This document shows, piece by piece, positions 53,919 to 63,582 of a DNA stretch of 64,000 nucleotides. The stretch covers positions 1 through 64,000 of the forward strand of contig NZ_BCZS01000021.1 of the NCBI RefSeq assembly GCF_001598855.1. Reading direction: 5' to 3'. The DNA is from Pluralibacter gergoviae ATCC 33028 = NBRC 105706. Lineage in GTDB: Bacteria; Pseudomonadota; Gammaproteobacteria; Enterobacterales; Enterobacteriaceae. The notes beneath the pieces are model-generated. The model made no database searches. It was given only the letters and a program-made list of their open reading frames with translations, and was not told the DNA's origin. The stretch's first letter is position 1. Each line of letters starts with the position of its first letter. Made by a program: the position numbers and the translations under genes.

Positions 53919-54199
53919 GTAAACACCTATTTTGTTTGCATCTCGTTATTCGCCGGTTACGCCGGGGCGCGATATACGGGTGCAGCGTTATTGTTGAAGA
54001 GACTAAAAAAGCCGCCTTTACTGGCAGCAAGAAGAAAGAATCGGGGAAATTTGCCTATATTGTAGCGACTAATGGCTATTTAGCCAGCCAAAAAGTGGCA
54101 CGTGATGCGGGCAGGTGGCAACAGATCCTGGCTCCTGCTATTGTGCGGAGTATAAAAGGCGGGATGGTTCCGCCCGGATGTTCAACAGGAGTTAATGAT

Positions 54200-54847
54200 A
54201 TGTTTACTGGTATCGTGCAGGGCACGGCGAAAATCGTGTCCGTTGATGAAAAGCCTAACTTTCGCACCCACGTGATCGAAATGCCGGCAGATATGCTGGA
54301 CGGCATTGAAACCGGTGCCTCGGTGGCCCACAACGGCTGCTGCCTGACGGTGACCGACATTGACGGTAGCCGCGTCAGCTTCGATTTAATGAAAGAGACG
54401 CTGCGCATTACTAACCTCGGCGAACTGGCGGAAGGCGACGTGGTGAACGTGGAGCGCGCCGCGCGCTTCAGCGATGAGATTGGCGGCCATCTGATGTCCG
54501 GGCATATCATGACCACGGCGGAGGTGGCAAAAATCGTTACTTCGGAAAATAACCGCCAGATCTGGTTCAAGGTCCAGGACCCGTCGCTGATGAAATACAT
54601 CCTCTATAAAGGATTTATCGGCATCGACGGCATCAGCCTGACCGTAGGGGAGGTGACCCCTACGCGGTTTTGCGTGCACCTGATCCCGGAAACAATCCAG
54701 CGCACCACGCTCGGCGCGAAAAAGCTTGGCGCGAAGGTGAATATTGAAATTGACCCGCAGACGCAGGCGGTGGTTGATACCGTTGAGCGCGTGCTGGCGG
54801 CGAAAGAGGCCGAGGCCGTTCGGCTTGCTCAGGAGGCCGCTGAGTAA
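54200..54847 (+). CDS. ribC: Riboflavin synthase, alpha chain
   Basis: A 215-residue enzyme that dismutates 6,7-dimethyl-8-ribityllumazine into riboflavin. The start [13 protein letters not shown] is diagnostic; two lumazine-binding repeats follow (first with [13 protein letters not shown], second with [15 protein letters not shown]). The frame is open about 260 bases further upstream but only this start has the family N-terminus and GGAGTTAATGAT before it. No FMN riboswitch lies upstream. Also called ribE in some schemes. Confidence 0.97.
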   Translation: MFTGIVQGTAKIVSVDEKPNFRTHVIEMPADMLDGIETGASVAHNGCCLTVTDIDGSRVSFDLMKETLRITNLGELAEGDVVNVERAARFSDEIGGHLMSGHIMTTAEVAKIVTSENNRQIWFKVQDPSLMKYILYKGFIGIDGISLTVGEVTPTRFCVHLIPETIQRTTLGAKKLGAKVNIEIDPQTQAVVDTVERVLAAKEAEAVRLAQEAAE

Positions 54848-54854
54848 AGGCGAT

Positions 54855-54884
54855 AAAAAAAACCCCGGGGTCCGGGGTTTTTTT
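54855..54884. terminator. Bidirectional terminator between ribC and cfa
   Basis: AAACCCCGG-GGT-CCGGGGTTT flanked by A and T runs on both sides. Confidence 0.93.
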
Positions 54885-54885
54885 A

Positions 54886-56034
54886 TTAGCGAGCGACCCG
54901 CAGACCGCCGCTGATGCCGCGCGAGAAAACCACCTGCCAGAGGTGAATATCGCGGGCGCGGAAGGCCCCGGCGCAGGCGTTCAGATAGTAGACGAACATC
55001 CGCTTAAAGCGTTCGCTGTAGTTGTCGGCAATTTCCGGCCAGCTTTGCAAGAAGCGCGTCAGCCAGGCCATCAGCGTGGTGTCGTAATCCGCGCCGATAT
55101 TGTGCCAGTCCTCCATCACAAAATGGGGTTCGCTGGCGATGGCGATATGGCGTACTGACGGCAGGCAGCCGTTGGGGAAAATATATTTATTGATCCACGG
55201 ATCGACATTATCGTCCGTTTTTTTCGAACCGATGGTGTGCAGCAGAAAGAGGCCGTCTGGCTTAAGGTTGCGATCAACGACATCAAAGTAGGTGGCGTAA
55301 TTCTTAGGCCCGACGTGCTCGAACATGCCGACAGAAACGATGCGGTCAAACTGCTCGTTAAGATCGCGATAGTCCTGCAGCAGAATTTTGACATCAAGCC
55401 CTTCACAGCGCTGCTGGGCAAGCTTCTGCTGCTCTGCTGAGATGGTTACACCTTCGACGCTGACGCCGTAATTTTTTGCCATGTAGTACGCCAGCCCGCC
55501 CCAGCCGCAGCCGATATCCAGTACCCGCATACCCGGGGCCAGCTGCAGTTTGCGGCAAATCAGATCGAGTTTGGCTTCCTGAGCCTGTTCGAGCGTTTGC
55601 GCATCTTTCCAGTAGGCGCAGGAGTACTGCATATAAGGGTCGAGCATGCGGGTAAAGAGATCGTTACCGAGATCGTAGTGCTCTTTACCGACAATCCACG
55701 CGCGCTTTTTGCTCTGCAAATTGAAAATCCGCGCGCTGGCAATGCGCAGGGTATCTTTCAGATGATGCGGCAGCTGATCTTCAAGACCGGCGCGCAGGAC
55801 CTTCTGGAAAAAGATATCCAGTCGTTCACACTCCCACCAGCCGTCCATGTAGCTCTCTCCCAGCCCGAGAGAACCCTCCTGCAGTACGCGCTTAAAAAAA
55901 AGCGGATTCTTGACCTGAATATCTGAAGGCGCCGGACCGTTGATGGTGATACCGGCGCGATTTAGCATTTCACTGGCTATTCGATACCAGTCGTCGTTAG
56001 GGACATTTACTTCTTCTATACACGATGAGCTCAT
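54886..56034 (-). CDS. cfa: Cyclopropane-fatty-acyl-phospholipid synthase Cfa
   Basis: A 382-residue SAM-dependent methyltransferase that adds a methylene bridge to unsaturated phospholipid acyl chains in stationary phase and acid. SAM motif VLDIGCGWGGLAYYMA near residue 165; HYDLGNDLF and GMFEHVG are family blocks. Length equals E. coli Cfa. The 295-base upstream gap is the promoter region; in E. coli it includes a long leader bound by the sRNA RydC, not assessed here. Confidence 0.97.
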   Translation of the reverse strand: MSSSCIEEVNVPNDDWYRIASEMLNRAGITINGPAPSDIQVKNPLFFKRVLQEGSLGLGESYMDGWWECERLDIFFQKVLRAGLEDQLPHHLKDTLRIASARIFNLQSKKRAWIVGKEHYDLGNDLFTRMLDPYMQYSCAYWKDAQTLEQAQEAKLDLICRKLQLAPGMRVLDIGCGWGGLAYYMAKNYGVSVEGVTISAEQQKLAQQRCEGLDVKILLQDYRDLNEQFDRIVSVGMFEHVGPKNYATYFDVVDRNLKPDGLFLLHTIGSKKTDDNVDPWINKYIFPNGCLPSVRHIAIASEPHFVMEDWHNIGADYDTTLMAWLTRFLQSWPEIADNYSERFKRMFVYYLNACAGAFRARDIHLWQVVFSRGISGGLRVAR

Positions 56035-56329
56035 AGCTTCTCCATCACGCGCTTGCGATCAGAACCTTAATTAGCGTAGACGCTTTTTGGAAATTGCGAG
56101 AGACATCACGGATTTCCGCGAGTATCGCAATCCGACGTTGAACAGAGGAAGGAGCAACCCTTACCGAAGGTCGTCCATGAAAATACAGCAGCCGTCCGGA
56201 CTGCCGTTAATAGCTAATATTTATGATAATTATTTGAAGCCTGGATCAGTATAGGCCTCAAAAATGTGTGCTTCAACTGAAAAATCTTAGCATGCTAATC
56301 ACCAACCATTCACATAGTCTCTGACGACA

Positions 56330-57523
56330 CTAAGTATGCGATATTTTGCCTTCACCTGCGGGTGCTTCAGCCCTGGCGTCGCGCTGCATGCGGTAGCCCC
56401 AGCCGGCGAGCAGCGTCGTCGCCAGCATTACGCCGGTGGTGGTAAGCAGCGCGTTTGCGACCAGCGTCGAGACCACCAGGCTTGCGACGAAGCACAGGCC
56501 GAGCTGCAGCGTATTCTGCAGGGCCGCCGCGCGGCCTGTCGCCTGCGGAAAAGGGCGCAGGGCCTGAGCGACGACGATCGGGTAAATGGCGCCGTTGGCC
56601 ATCGCCATCACGCAGAACGGCGCCAGCAGCGCCGTCAGGCTACCGTCAAACAGCCGCCCGGCGGCGAAGGTCGCGGCGACGCTGGCGCTGAAGGCGAGCA
56701 GCAGCCACGGCAGCATCTGCTGTCCCTGCCAGCGCTGCAGCGCCGCCCGGCAGCCGTAGCCGCCAACCAGGAACGCGATAGTCTGGGGAATATAGCTCAG
56801 GCCAATCGCCGTCGGACCGTAGCCCATGGCGTCGAGAATAAACGGCGAGCCGGTCAGCCAGGCAAAAAAGCTGGCCGAGCAGGCGGCGTACATCAGCACG
56901 TTGCCCCGGTAGCCGCGCGAGCGCAGCAGCGTCGCGAAGTTGAGCGTCTGCGTACTCGTCTGCACATTGCGCGCGACGGGCTTCAGGCGCAGAGCGGGGA
57001 TCATCAGCAGCAGGGTGATGGCAAACAGCACCGCAAAAATGGCCTGCCACGCGAAATGATGCAGCAGCCAGCTGCCGAGCAGCGGCGCCAGGGCGGGGGA
57101 GAGGCCGACCAGCGGCATGATGGTGGCGAAGATGCGGTTGACCCGATGCGCCGGGTAGTAATCGGTCACCAGCGTCTGCCAGATAACGGTCGCGGCGCAG
57201 ACGCCAATCGCCTGTATAAAACGCAGCGCCAGCAGGCTGGCGGCATCCCGCACCCACAGCATGCCGAGCGACGCGGCGGCAAACAGGGCGAGGCCGGTAA
57301 GCAGTACCGGCCTGCGGCCGTAGCGATCCGACAGCGGCCCCCATGCCAGCTGCGCAACGGCGAAACCCGCCAGAAACAGGCTCAGGCTGGCGCTAATGGC
57401 GGCGGCGGGCGCATTTAAGTCTTGCTGTATGGCGGCGAAGGCCGGCAGGTACATGTCGGTTGCCAGAAATCCCAGCACGCTCAGGCCCGCCAGCCAGCAT
57501 AAAAAACCTCTTCCTGGTTGCAT
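56330..57523 (-). CDS. punC: Purine nucleoside transporter PunC (YdhC), MFS Bcr/CflA type
   Basis: A 397-residue MFS protein with twelve hydrophobic segments; motif A is [14 protein letters not shown] near residue 65. [20 protein letters not shown] and [18 protein letters not shown] match E. coli YdhC. In E. coli the neighbouring LysR protein (YdhB, now PunR) activates it in response to adenosine. It is divergent from punR here too (114-base gap). Confidence 0.93.
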   Translation of the reverse strand: MQPGRGFLCWLAGLSVLGFLATDMYLPAFAAIQQDLNAPAAAISASLSLFLAGFAVAQLAWGPLSDRYGRRPVLLTGLALFAAASLGMLWVRDAASLLALRFIQAIGVCAATVIWQTLVTDYYPAHRVNRIFATIMPLVGLSPALAPLLGSWLLHHFAWQAIFAVLFAITLLLMIPALRLKPVARNVQTSTQTLNFATLLRSRGYRGNVLMYAACSASFFAWLTGSPFILDAMGYGPTAIGLSYIPQTIAFLVGGYGCRAALQRWQGQQMLPWLLLAFSASVAATFAAGRLFDGSLTALLAPFCVMAMANGAIYPIVVAQALRPFPQATGRAAALQNTLQLGLCFVASLVVSTLVANALLTTTGVMLATTLLAGWGYRMQRDARAEAPAGEGKISHT

Positions 57524-57637
57524 ATCACGTCTCTTTTATTAAATGCAGGTGTTCAGGCAGCAGAGTGTAGGGAGTGCAATGCCGGTTGTGAAACGCTAAT
57601 ATTTGCGTACTGATTTCAAATTTTTTGCAGGCAGACT

Positions 57638-58570
57638 ATGTGGTCCGAATATTCGCTGGAAGTGGTGGATGCCGTCGCCCGCTGCGGCAGCTTTAGCGCC
57701 GCAGCCCAGGAGCTGCACCGCGTGCCTTCTGCGGTCAGCTATACCGTGCGTCAGCTTGAAGAGTGGCTGGCGGTGCCGCTGTTCGAGCGGCGACACCGCG
57801 ACGTGGAGCTGACCGAAGCCGGGGCGTGGTTTCTCAAGGAGGGGCGATCTGTTATCAAAAAAATGCAGATCACCCGCCAGCAGTGCCAGCAGATCGCCAA
57901 CGGCTGGCGCAGCAGCCTGGCGATTGCGGTCGATAACATCGTGCGTCCGGAGCGCACCCGGCAGATGATCGTCGATTTTTACCGCCATTTTGACGACGTT
58001 GAACTGTGCGTCTTCCAGGAGGTGTTTAACGGCGTCTGGGACGCGCTGTCGGACGGACGCGTCGAGCTGGCGATCGGCGCCACCAAGGCGATTCCGGTCG
58101 GCGGCCGCTACGCTTTTCGCGACATGGGCATGCTCAGCTGGCGCTGCGTGGTCTCGGCCCGGCATCCGCTGGCCGGGATGACGGGACCGCTTTCAGACGA
58201 CGTGCTGCGCAACTGGCCCTCTCTGGTGCGGGAAGATACCTCGCGCTCGCTGCCCAAGCGCATCACCTGGCTGCTGGACAATCAGCGAAAGCTGGTTGTG
58301 CCGGACTGGGAAGCCTCGGCCACCTGCATTTCAGCCGGGCTGTGCGCCGGCATGGTGCCCTCGCACTTTGCCCGGCCGTGGCTGGACAGCGGCGAGTGGG
58401 TCGCGCTGGAGCTGGAGAATCCGTTTCCGCAGGCCGCCTGCTGCCTCACGTGGCAGCAAAACGACATGTCGCCGGCGCTGCGCTGGCTGCTGGACTATCT
58501 TGGCGATAGCGAAACGCTGAACCGGGAGTGGCTGCAGGAGCCGACGGCGTCGGCTCCTCAGAGGCATTAG
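57638..58570 (+). CDS. punR: LysR-family activator PunR (YdhB)
   Basis: A 310-residue [27 protein letters not shown] then [20 protein letters not shown]. The protein is colinear with E. coli YdhB. Its last codon overlaps the purR stop region by four bases on the opposite strand, so the two end-to-end genes share no terminator space. Confidence 0.93.
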   Translation: MWSEYSLEVVDAVARCGSFSAAAQELHRVPSAVSYTVRQLEEWLAVPLFERRHRDVELTEAGAWFLKEGRSVIKKMQITRQQCQQIANGWRSSLAIAVDNIVRPERTRQMIVDFYRHFDDVELCVFQEVFNGVWDALSDGRVELAIGATKAIPVGGRYAFRDMGMLSWRCVVSARHPLAGMTGPLSDDVLRNWPSLVREDTSRSLPKRITWLLDNQRKLVVPDWEASATCISAGLCAGMVPSHFARPWLDSGEWVALELENPFPQAACCLTWQQNDMSPALRWLLDYLGDSETLNREWLQEPTASAPQRH

Positions 58571-59592
58571 CGGCGGTAGTCGCGGAACGGACCGTCCGCC
58601 ACCGAGCGGCGCTCGATAAGGCGCGGGTGGACTTCAATCGACTGCGGATCTTCGCGCTTGCTGACAATGCGATCGAGCAGCATATTGAACGCGGCTTCCC
58701 CCAGCGAGTCCTTCGGCTGATGAATGGTGGTCAGGGACGGCGTGAAGTAGCGGGCGTTGCGCACGTTATCATAGCCAATGACCGAAATATCCTGCGGCAC
58801 GCGCAGCCCCATTTCATCGGCGGCGCACAGGGCGCCCATCGCCATAATATCGCCGCCGCAGAACACGGCGGTAGGGCGGTGGGGCTGGGTGAGAATTTGC
58901 TGCATGGCGCGGTAGCCGGACTCCGGCTCGAAGTCGCCCTGCACGATCCAGTTCTCGGGCACGTTGATTCTGGTCTCTTCCATCGCCTTCATAAAGCCCG
59001 CCAGCCGTCCGGCGCCGGTGTTGCGCTCCAGCGGCCCCGGAATGACCCCGATCTCGCGGTGGCCGCGCTCAATCAGGTAGCGACCGGCCATGTAGCCGCC
59101 CTGGAAAGCGTTATCAATCACTGAGTCGGTAAAGTCGGCCTTCGATTCGCCCCAGTCCATCACCACCATCGGGATATGGCGATACTCCTCAAGCATATCC
59201 AGCACCGGCTGCGGATATTCCGAGCACATCACCAGCATGCCGTCGACGCGCTTCTGGGCCATCATCGACAGATAGGCGCGCTGTTTTTCAATATTGTTCC
59301 ACGCGTTGCCGAGGATCAGGGTATAGCCCTTCTGAAAGCAGTTTTTTTCAACGGCTTCGATAATTTCCGCAAAATAGGCCGCTTCGCTGCTGGTGGCCAG
59401 TAGGCCGATGGTTTTGGTGTGATTGACTTTCAGGCTGCGCGCGACGGCGCTGGGGGAGTAGTGCAGCTCTTTAATGGCCGCCCACACCGCATTGCGGGTA
59501 TCTTCCGCCACGAAGCGGGTTTTGTTAATTACGTGTGATACGGTTGTAGTGGAAACGTTTGCGCGCTTCGCTACATCTTTAATTGTTGCCAT
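58567..59592 (-). CDS. purR: Purine repressor PurR
   Basis: A 341-residue LacI-family repressor that binds hypoxanthine or guanine and represses purine synthesis genes. [23 protein letters not shown], hinge [11 protein letters not shown], then the two-lobe sugar-binding-like core. Length equals E. coli PurR. Two PurR boxes are present, one upstream and one within codons 10-15, which fits autorepression. Confidence 0.97.
   Translation of the reverse strand: MATIKDVAKRANVSTTTVSHVINKTRFVAEDTRNAVWAAIKELHYSPSAVARSLKVNHTKTIGLLATSSEAAYFAEIIEAVEKNCFQKGYTLILGNAWNNIEKQRAYLSMMAQKRVDGMLVMCSEYPQPVLDMLEEYRHIPMVVMDWGESKADFTDSVIDNAFQGGYMAGRYLIERGHREIGVIPGPLERNTGAGRLAGFMKAMEETRINVPENWIVQGDFEPESGYRAMQQILTQPHRPTAVFCGGDIMAMGALCAADEMGLRVPQDISVIGYDNVRNARYFTPSLTTIHQPKDSLGEAAFNMLLDRIVSKREDPQSIEVHPRLIERRSVADGPFRDYRR
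59549..59564 (-). promoter_or_regulatory. PurR operator inside purR (O2-like)
   Basis: GTGGAAACGTTTGCGC contains the AAACGTTTGC core of the PurR box. E. coli purR also has a second operator within its coding region. Confidence 0.65.
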
Positions 59593-59634
59593 TCGATCTC
59601 ACTCCAGACCCTTTCCTTACGCCTGACCACGCGC

Positions 59635-59650
59635 ACGTAAACGTTTGCCT
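59635..59650 (-). promoter_or_regulatory. PurR operator upstream of purR (O1-like)
   Basis: AGGCAAACGTTTACGT on the purR strand matches the consensus ACGCAAACGTTTNCGT closely; 43-58 bases before the start codon. Confidence 0.88.
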
Positions 59651-59895
59651 TCACACACCCCGCACAACGGTTTTACGGTTGCGGTACGCCGGGAAAATGA
59701 CACAGGACGACAGGAGGGGGTCAATGGCTGGTACGCTTTCAAATTAGCGTGGAATTTTGTCTGATTCTGAGGGAAAGGGGAAGAGAAAATTCTTCGCCGG
59801 GTGAAAACCAGCAATATTTTTGCATATTTTTTCGCAGACTTGTGCAAAAATGAGCAAGCTCACTTTTGATGTGGGGATTACAAGGAGAAAAATTG

Positions 59896-59985
59896 ATGAG
59901 TACCGATCTGAAGTTCTCACTGATGACGACCGTTATTGCTTTGGGCCTGATTGTCGCCACCGGTCTGACTGCCGTCCTGCATTAA
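59896..59985 (+). CDS. cydH: Cytochrome bd-I accessory subunit CydH (YnhF)
   Basis: A 29-residue single-helix membrane protein: MSTDLKFSLMTTVIALGLIV followed by ATGLTAVLH. It matches E. coli YnhF, found as an extra subunit (CydH/CydY) of the bd-I oxidase, where it blocks an oxygen entry path in CydA. AAGGAG lies 9 bases before the ATG. It has its own terminator. No FNR or ArcA site could be assigned upstream. Confidence 0.92.
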   Translation: MSTDLKFSLMTTVIALGLIVATGLTAVLH

Positions 59986-59992
59986 TCAAGAC

Positions 59993-60017
59993 GAGGGAGC
60001 CCGTCTCCCTCCGTTTT
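59993..60017 (+). terminator. cydH terminator
   Basis: GAGGGAG-CCCGT-CTCCCTC, then CGTTTTGCC. Confidence 0.75.
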
Positions 60018-60148
60018 GCCCGCTATTATTCCCATTCCCGCAATAAACTTTTGTCATTTCTGTAACTTTCGTTTTTTTGTGATTAATGTCATGCTTTTGG
60101 CCTTCTGCTGTTTTTCCATCACCGCGTGATGGCTTCCGGAGCAATGAC

Positions 60149-61318
60149 ATGAAAATCAACTTTCCTTTACTGGCGCTTGCCGTGGGCGCCTTCGGCATTG
60201 GTACGACCGAATTTTCGCCGATGGGGCTGCTGCCGGTTATCGCCAGAGGCGTCGATGTCTCTATCCCCGCCGCCGGTATGCTGATTAGCGCCTATGCGAT
60301 AGGCGTGATGGTCGGGGCGCCGCTGATGACCCTGCTGCTGTCGCACCGGGCCAGGCGCAGCGCGCTGGTGTTCCTGATGGCCATCTTCACCGTCGGTAAC
60401 GTCCTCTCGGCCATGGCGCCGGACTATACTCTGCTGCTGCTGTCGCGGATTGTCACCAGCCTGTGCCACGGCGCGTTCTTCGGGCTGGGATCGGTGGTGG
60501 CCGCAAGCGTAGTGCCGAAGCATAAGCAGGCAAGCGCGGTGGCGACCATGTTTATGGGGCTGACCATCGCCAATATCGGCGGCGTGCCTGCCGCGACCTG
60601 GATGGGAGAGACCATCGGCTGGCGGATGTCGTTTCTCGCCACCGCCTGTCTGGGCGTCGTGGCAATGCTGGGCCTGTGGTTCTCGCTGCCGCAGGGCAGC
60701 AGCGGCGAGCGTCCTGACGTCAGGCGCGAGCTCTCCGTGCTGGTGCGTCCGCAGGTGCTGACGGCGCTGTTAACGACGGTGCTGGGCGCGGGGGCGATGT
60801 TTACGCTCTACACCTACATCGCGCCGGTGCTGCACACTGTCACCGGCGCCTCGCCGCTGTTCGTGACCAGTATGCTGATCCTGATCGGCGTCGGCTTTTC
60901 CATCGGCAACTATCTGGGCGGTAAGTTTGCCGACCGGTCGGTGGTCGGTACGCTGAAAGGCTTCCTGCTGCTGCTGATGGCTATCATGGCCGCCATTCCG
61001 TGGCTGGCGCAGACCCACGCCGGCGCGGCGCTAAGTATGCTGGTGTGGGGCGCGGCCACCTTCGCGGTGATCCCGCCTTTGCAGATGCGGGTGATGCGCG
61101 TGGCGCACGAAGCGCCGGGACTGTCGTCGTCGGTCAATATTGGGGCGTTTAATCTGGGCAACGCGCTCGGGGCCGCGGCGGGTGGAGCGGTTATCTCCGG
61201 CGGGTTGGGCTACGGCTTTGTACCTGTCATGGGGGCGATTATTGCCGGGCTGGGTCTGCTGCTGGTGCTGGCGAGCGGGCGGCGGCAGGAGGAGTGCGCC
61301 TGCGCTGATAATGGCTAA
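60149..61318 (+). CDS. ydhP: MFS transporter YdhP
   Basis: A 389-residue DHA1-type MFS protein with twelve hydrophobic segments. It begins MKINFPLLALAVGAFGIGTT (GGAGCAATGAC just upstream); the longer open frame is not used. FSPMGLLPVIARGVDVSIPA and SLCHGAFFGLGSVVAASVVP are conserved in the AraJ/YdhP group. E. coli YdhP is also 389 residues. Substrate not established. Followed by a hairpin shared with the convergent sodB. Confidence 0.93.
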   Translation: MKINFPLLALAVGAFGIGTTEFSPMGLLPVIARGVDVSIPAAGMLISAYAIGVMVGAPLMTLLLSHRARRSALVFLMAIFTVGNVLSAMAPDYTLLLLSRIVTSLCHGAFFGLGSVVAASVVPKHKQASAVATMFMGLTIANIGGVPAATWMGETIGWRMSFLATACLGVVAMLGLWFSLPQGSSGERPDVRRELSVLVRPQVLTALLTTVLGAGAMFTLYTYIAPVLHTVTGASPLFVTSMLILIGVGFSIGNYLGGKFADRSVVGTLKGFLLLLMAIMAAIPWLAQTHAGAALSMLVWGAATFAVIPPLQMRVMRVAHEAPGLSSSVNIGAFNLGNALGAAAGGAVISGGLGYGFVPVMGAIIAGLGLLLVLASGRRQEECACADNG

Positions 61319-61320
61319 AG

Positions 61321-61342
61321 GTCCGGCGGTGGGCCGCCGGAC
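61321..61342. terminator. Hairpin between ydhP and sodB
   Basis: GTCCGGCGG-TGGG-CCGCCGGAC (9-bp perfect stem). On the sodB strand CTTTAGCC follows, so T-richness is modest; it can serve both genes. Confidence 0.65.
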
Positions 61343-61351
61343 GGCAGGGCT

Positions 61352-61933
61352 TTACGCCGCCAGGTTTTTGGCGACAAATTCCCAGTTTACCAGCGCCCAG
61401 AAGTGCTCCAGATAGTTCGGACGGGCGTTGCGGTAATCGATGTAGTAAGCGTGCTCCCACACGTCAACGGTCAGCAGCGGCGTTGCGTCGGTCGTCAGCG
61501 GCGTGCCCGCGTTGGACGTTGACACAATGGCCAGCTTACCGTCGGCCTTCTTCACAAGCCAGGTCCAACCGGAGCCGAAATTTTTGCTGGCGGCGTCGGT
61601 GAACTGGGTTCTGAATTCGGCGAAGCTGCCGAAGCTGGCGTTGATTGCTTCCGCGACGGCGCCTTTCGGTTCGCCGCCCGCATTCGGCGCCAGGCAGTGC
61701 CAGTAGAAGGTGTGGTTCCAGACCTGGGCGGCGTTATTGAAGATCCCGCCTTCGGCGCTGCGGATGATTTCTTCCAGCGTTTTACCTTCAAAGGCGCTGC
61801 CCTTCACCAGGTTGTTAAGGTTGGTGACGTAGCTCTGGTGGTGTTTGCCATAGTGGTACTCCAGCGTCTCAGCAGAGATGTGCGGCGCGAGGGCGTCTTT
61901 GGCATACGGTAGTGCAGGTAGTTCAAACGACAT
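61352..61933 (-). CDS. sodB: Iron superoxide dismutase SodB
   Basis: A 193-residue Fe-SOD. Metal ligands in [21 protein letters not shown], and [13 protein letters not shown]; the Fe-type residues AGGEPKGA and FGSGWTWLV are present. Length equals E. coli SodB. In E. coli the mRNA is destroyed by the sRNA RyhB under iron starvation; the 5' leader here retains a stem-loop in the matching place. Confidence 0.98.
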   Translation of the reverse strand: MSFELPALPYAKDALAPHISAETLEYHYGKHHQSYVTNLNNLVKGSAFEGKTLEEIIRSAEGGIFNNAAQVWNHTFYWHCLAPNAGGEPKGAVAEAINASFGSFAEFRTQFTDAASKNFGSGWTWLVKKADGKLAIVSTSNAGTPLTTDATPLLTVDVWEHAYYIDYRNARPNYLEHFWALVNWEFVAKNLAA

Positions 61934-61966
61934 TGCTTTTTCTCCCTATTATTTTAATCTTCGATA

Positions 61967-61986
61967 CTCAATAACCCTGTATTGAG
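61967..61986 (-). promoter_or_regulatory. Stem-loop in the sodB leader
   Basis: CTCAATA-CAGGGT-TATTGAG on the sodB strand, a perfect 7-bp stem 34-53 bases before the start. It resembles the stem-loop at the 5' end of E. coli sodB mRNA, near the RyhB/Hfq binding part. Confidence 0.6.
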
Positions 61987-62034
61987 TAGGGAAATGGTAG
62001 CAAATTTAGCGATAAGGCAGAAGAGGAAGTTACC

Positions 62035-62052
62035 CTGCCGCCGGTGCGGCAG
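62035..62052 (-). terminator. Hairpin after mepH
   Basis: CTGCCGC-ACCG-GCGGCAG on the mepH strand, seven bases after the stop; followed by GGTAACTTCC, so no T-run. Confidence 0.5.
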
Positions 62053-62059
62053 AGCACAA

Positions 62060-62875
62060 TCAGCGAATGGTCTTAGGCGTCATTACGCGGCGGGCGCCGA
62101 CGTAGTGGTTAGCCCAGTAATCTTCGCTCAGGGAGGTTATCTGGATATCGCGGCCGGTGCGCGGGGACTGAATAAATTTGCCATTGCCGACGTAGACGCC
62201 GACGTGATCGGCCGCGCCGCGGCCGCGGGTGCGGAAGAACACCAGATCGCCGCTTTCCAGTTCAGTGCGGTTTACCGGGCGGGCATCGCGCAGGTGGTAC
62301 ATCTCATTGGCGGTGCGCGGAATGCGGAACTTCACCAGATCTTTATAGGCGTAATAAACCAGACCGCTGCAGTCGAAACCCGTACGCGGCGAACTGCCGC
62401 CCCAGCGGTAGGGCTTACCAAGCTGGCCCATCAGCTTATTCATCGCCGTTTTTTGCGCCTTTTGCACCCGCACCTTGTGGGCGTCGGCAATGGTCAGCGG
62501 CTGCGCCTCTTCGGCCTGCGGTTTACACCTGCGCTTATAGCCTTTGCGCACCACGCACGCGGCGGCGGCGCTTTTGAGCGCGCTGCTGTGGCTGTGTCTG
62601 GCGAGCGGGGCGGTTTTCTTCAGGGAGGCAGTACGTTTGTTTTGCGCGGCGGCTTTTCGCTTGAGGGTACTGCTTTTCTTTTTACTGGCTGTTCGGGAGG
62701 TGGATTTTGTTTTGGTGCCGGTGACTTTCTTTTTGCGGTCCGTACCCTTTGCGTTGTGCGCCTTCTGTGCGGCAGACGCACGCGACTGCTCTGACGCATG
62801 GGCCAAAGGCGTAATAGACAACGACGTAAACAGTAAAGCACAGAGCGTGATTGAGGCTTTGTTTATCCGCGCCAC
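62060..62875 (-). CDS. mepH: Murein DD-endopeptidase MepH (YdhO)
   Basis: A 271-residue NlpC/P60 endopeptidase that cuts 4-3 cross-links so that new strands can be inserted. Signal peptide to LAHA (residue about 27), then a long, very basic Lys/Ser/Thr-rich linker (residues 30-110), then the catalytic domain: Cys in TGFDCSGLVYYAY, His in ADHVGVYVGNG. Same length as E. coli YdhO. The basic linker probably binds the sacculus or membrane. Confidence 0.95.
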   Translation of the reverse strand: MARINKASITLCALLFTSLSITPLAHASEQSRASAAQKAHNAKGTDRKKKVTGTKTKSTSRTASKKKSSTLKRKAAAQNKRTASLKKTAPLARHSHSSALKSAAAACVVRKGYKRRCKPQAEEAQPLTIADAHKVRVQKAQKTAMNKLMGQLGKPYRWGGSSPRTGFDCSGLVYYAYKDLVKFRIPRTANEMYHLRDARPVNRTELESGDLVFFRTRGRGAADHVGVYVGNGKFIQSPRTGRDIQITSLSEDYWANHYVGARRVMTPKTIR

Positions 62876-63191
62876 TGAGCATTCCTCTGCAAATCAGGCA
62901 ATAACGTTACGCCTGGTGGATGATTGACAAAACGCTAAGATTCTAATGCATAAAAAGCGTAGTTGTTAATAGACTTTTTGTATCTAAAAACATGTTTCTT
63001 TATTAAAGGCAAACAAATGCGATATCAAGGGTAAAAAGTGTGCGAAATCTGCCCCGCCGGGCGAGCGGGAGAAGCTATTTTTCCCCGCTGGCGTTAAAAT
63101 AGAGGCTAACGAACAAAATGTTATTTTGTTACGCTAACCGGAAACGTTACACTACCGTTACCGCTATAAAAGAAGTTAAGGAAGCAAGATA
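62876..63191. promoter_or_regulatory. Divergent mepH/grxD promoter region with an 8-bp palindrome
   Basis: 316 bases without a gene. It is AT-rich near mepH. AACAAAAT-GTT-ATTTTGTT (63112-63130) is a perfect inverted repeat about 62-80 bases before grxD. It may be an operator or a leader hairpin; no regulator is assigned. Confidence 0.5.
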
Positions 63192-63539
63192 ATGAGCGCC
63201 ACTCTTGAGAAAATTCAACGTCAAATCGCAGAAAACCCGATCCTTCTCTACATGAAGGGTTCCCCGAAACTGCCGAGCTGCGGCTTCTCCGCCCAGGCGG
63301 TACAGGCACTTTCGGCCTGCGGCGAACGTTTCGCCTACGTTGATATCCTGCAAAACCCGGACATCCGCGCCGAGCTGCCGAAATACGCAAACTGGCCGAC
63401 CTTCCCGCAGCTGTGGGTTGACGGCGAGCTGGTCGGCGGTTGCGATATTCTGATCGAAATGTACCAGCGCGGTGAGCTGCAGCAGCTGATTAAAGAGACT
63501 GCGGCAAAGCACCAGGATGAAGAGCCGAAGGCAGAATAA
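63192..63539 (+). CDS. grxD: Monothiol glutaredoxin GrxD (Grx4)
   Basis: A 115-residue CGFS glutaredoxin that carries [2Fe-2S] clusters, alone or with BolA/IbaG. The motif is KLPSCGFSAQ (Cys30); glutathione-binding parts WPTFPQLWVDGELVGGCDI are intact. Same length as E. coli GrxD. Confidence 0.97.
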   Translation: MSATLEKIQRQIAENPILLYMKGSPKLPSCGFSAQAVQALSACGERFAYVDILQNPDIRAELPKYANWPTFPQLWVDGELVGGCDILIEMYQRGELQQLIKETAAKHQDEEPKAE

Positions 63540-63554
63540 GCCTGATGCCTCAAC

Positions 63555-63582
63555 AAAAAAGCGACCCCGGTCGCTTTTTTTT
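63555..63582. terminator. Bidirectional terminator between grxD and rnt
   Basis: AAAAAAGCGACC-CC-GGTCGCTTTTTTTT; it overlaps the rnt stop by two bases. Confidence 0.93.

Noticed and set aside
53919..54199. Possible FMN riboswitch before riboflavin synthase
   Set aside because: No RFN-type conserved segments are present; enterobacterial FMN riboswitches precede ribB and not this gene.
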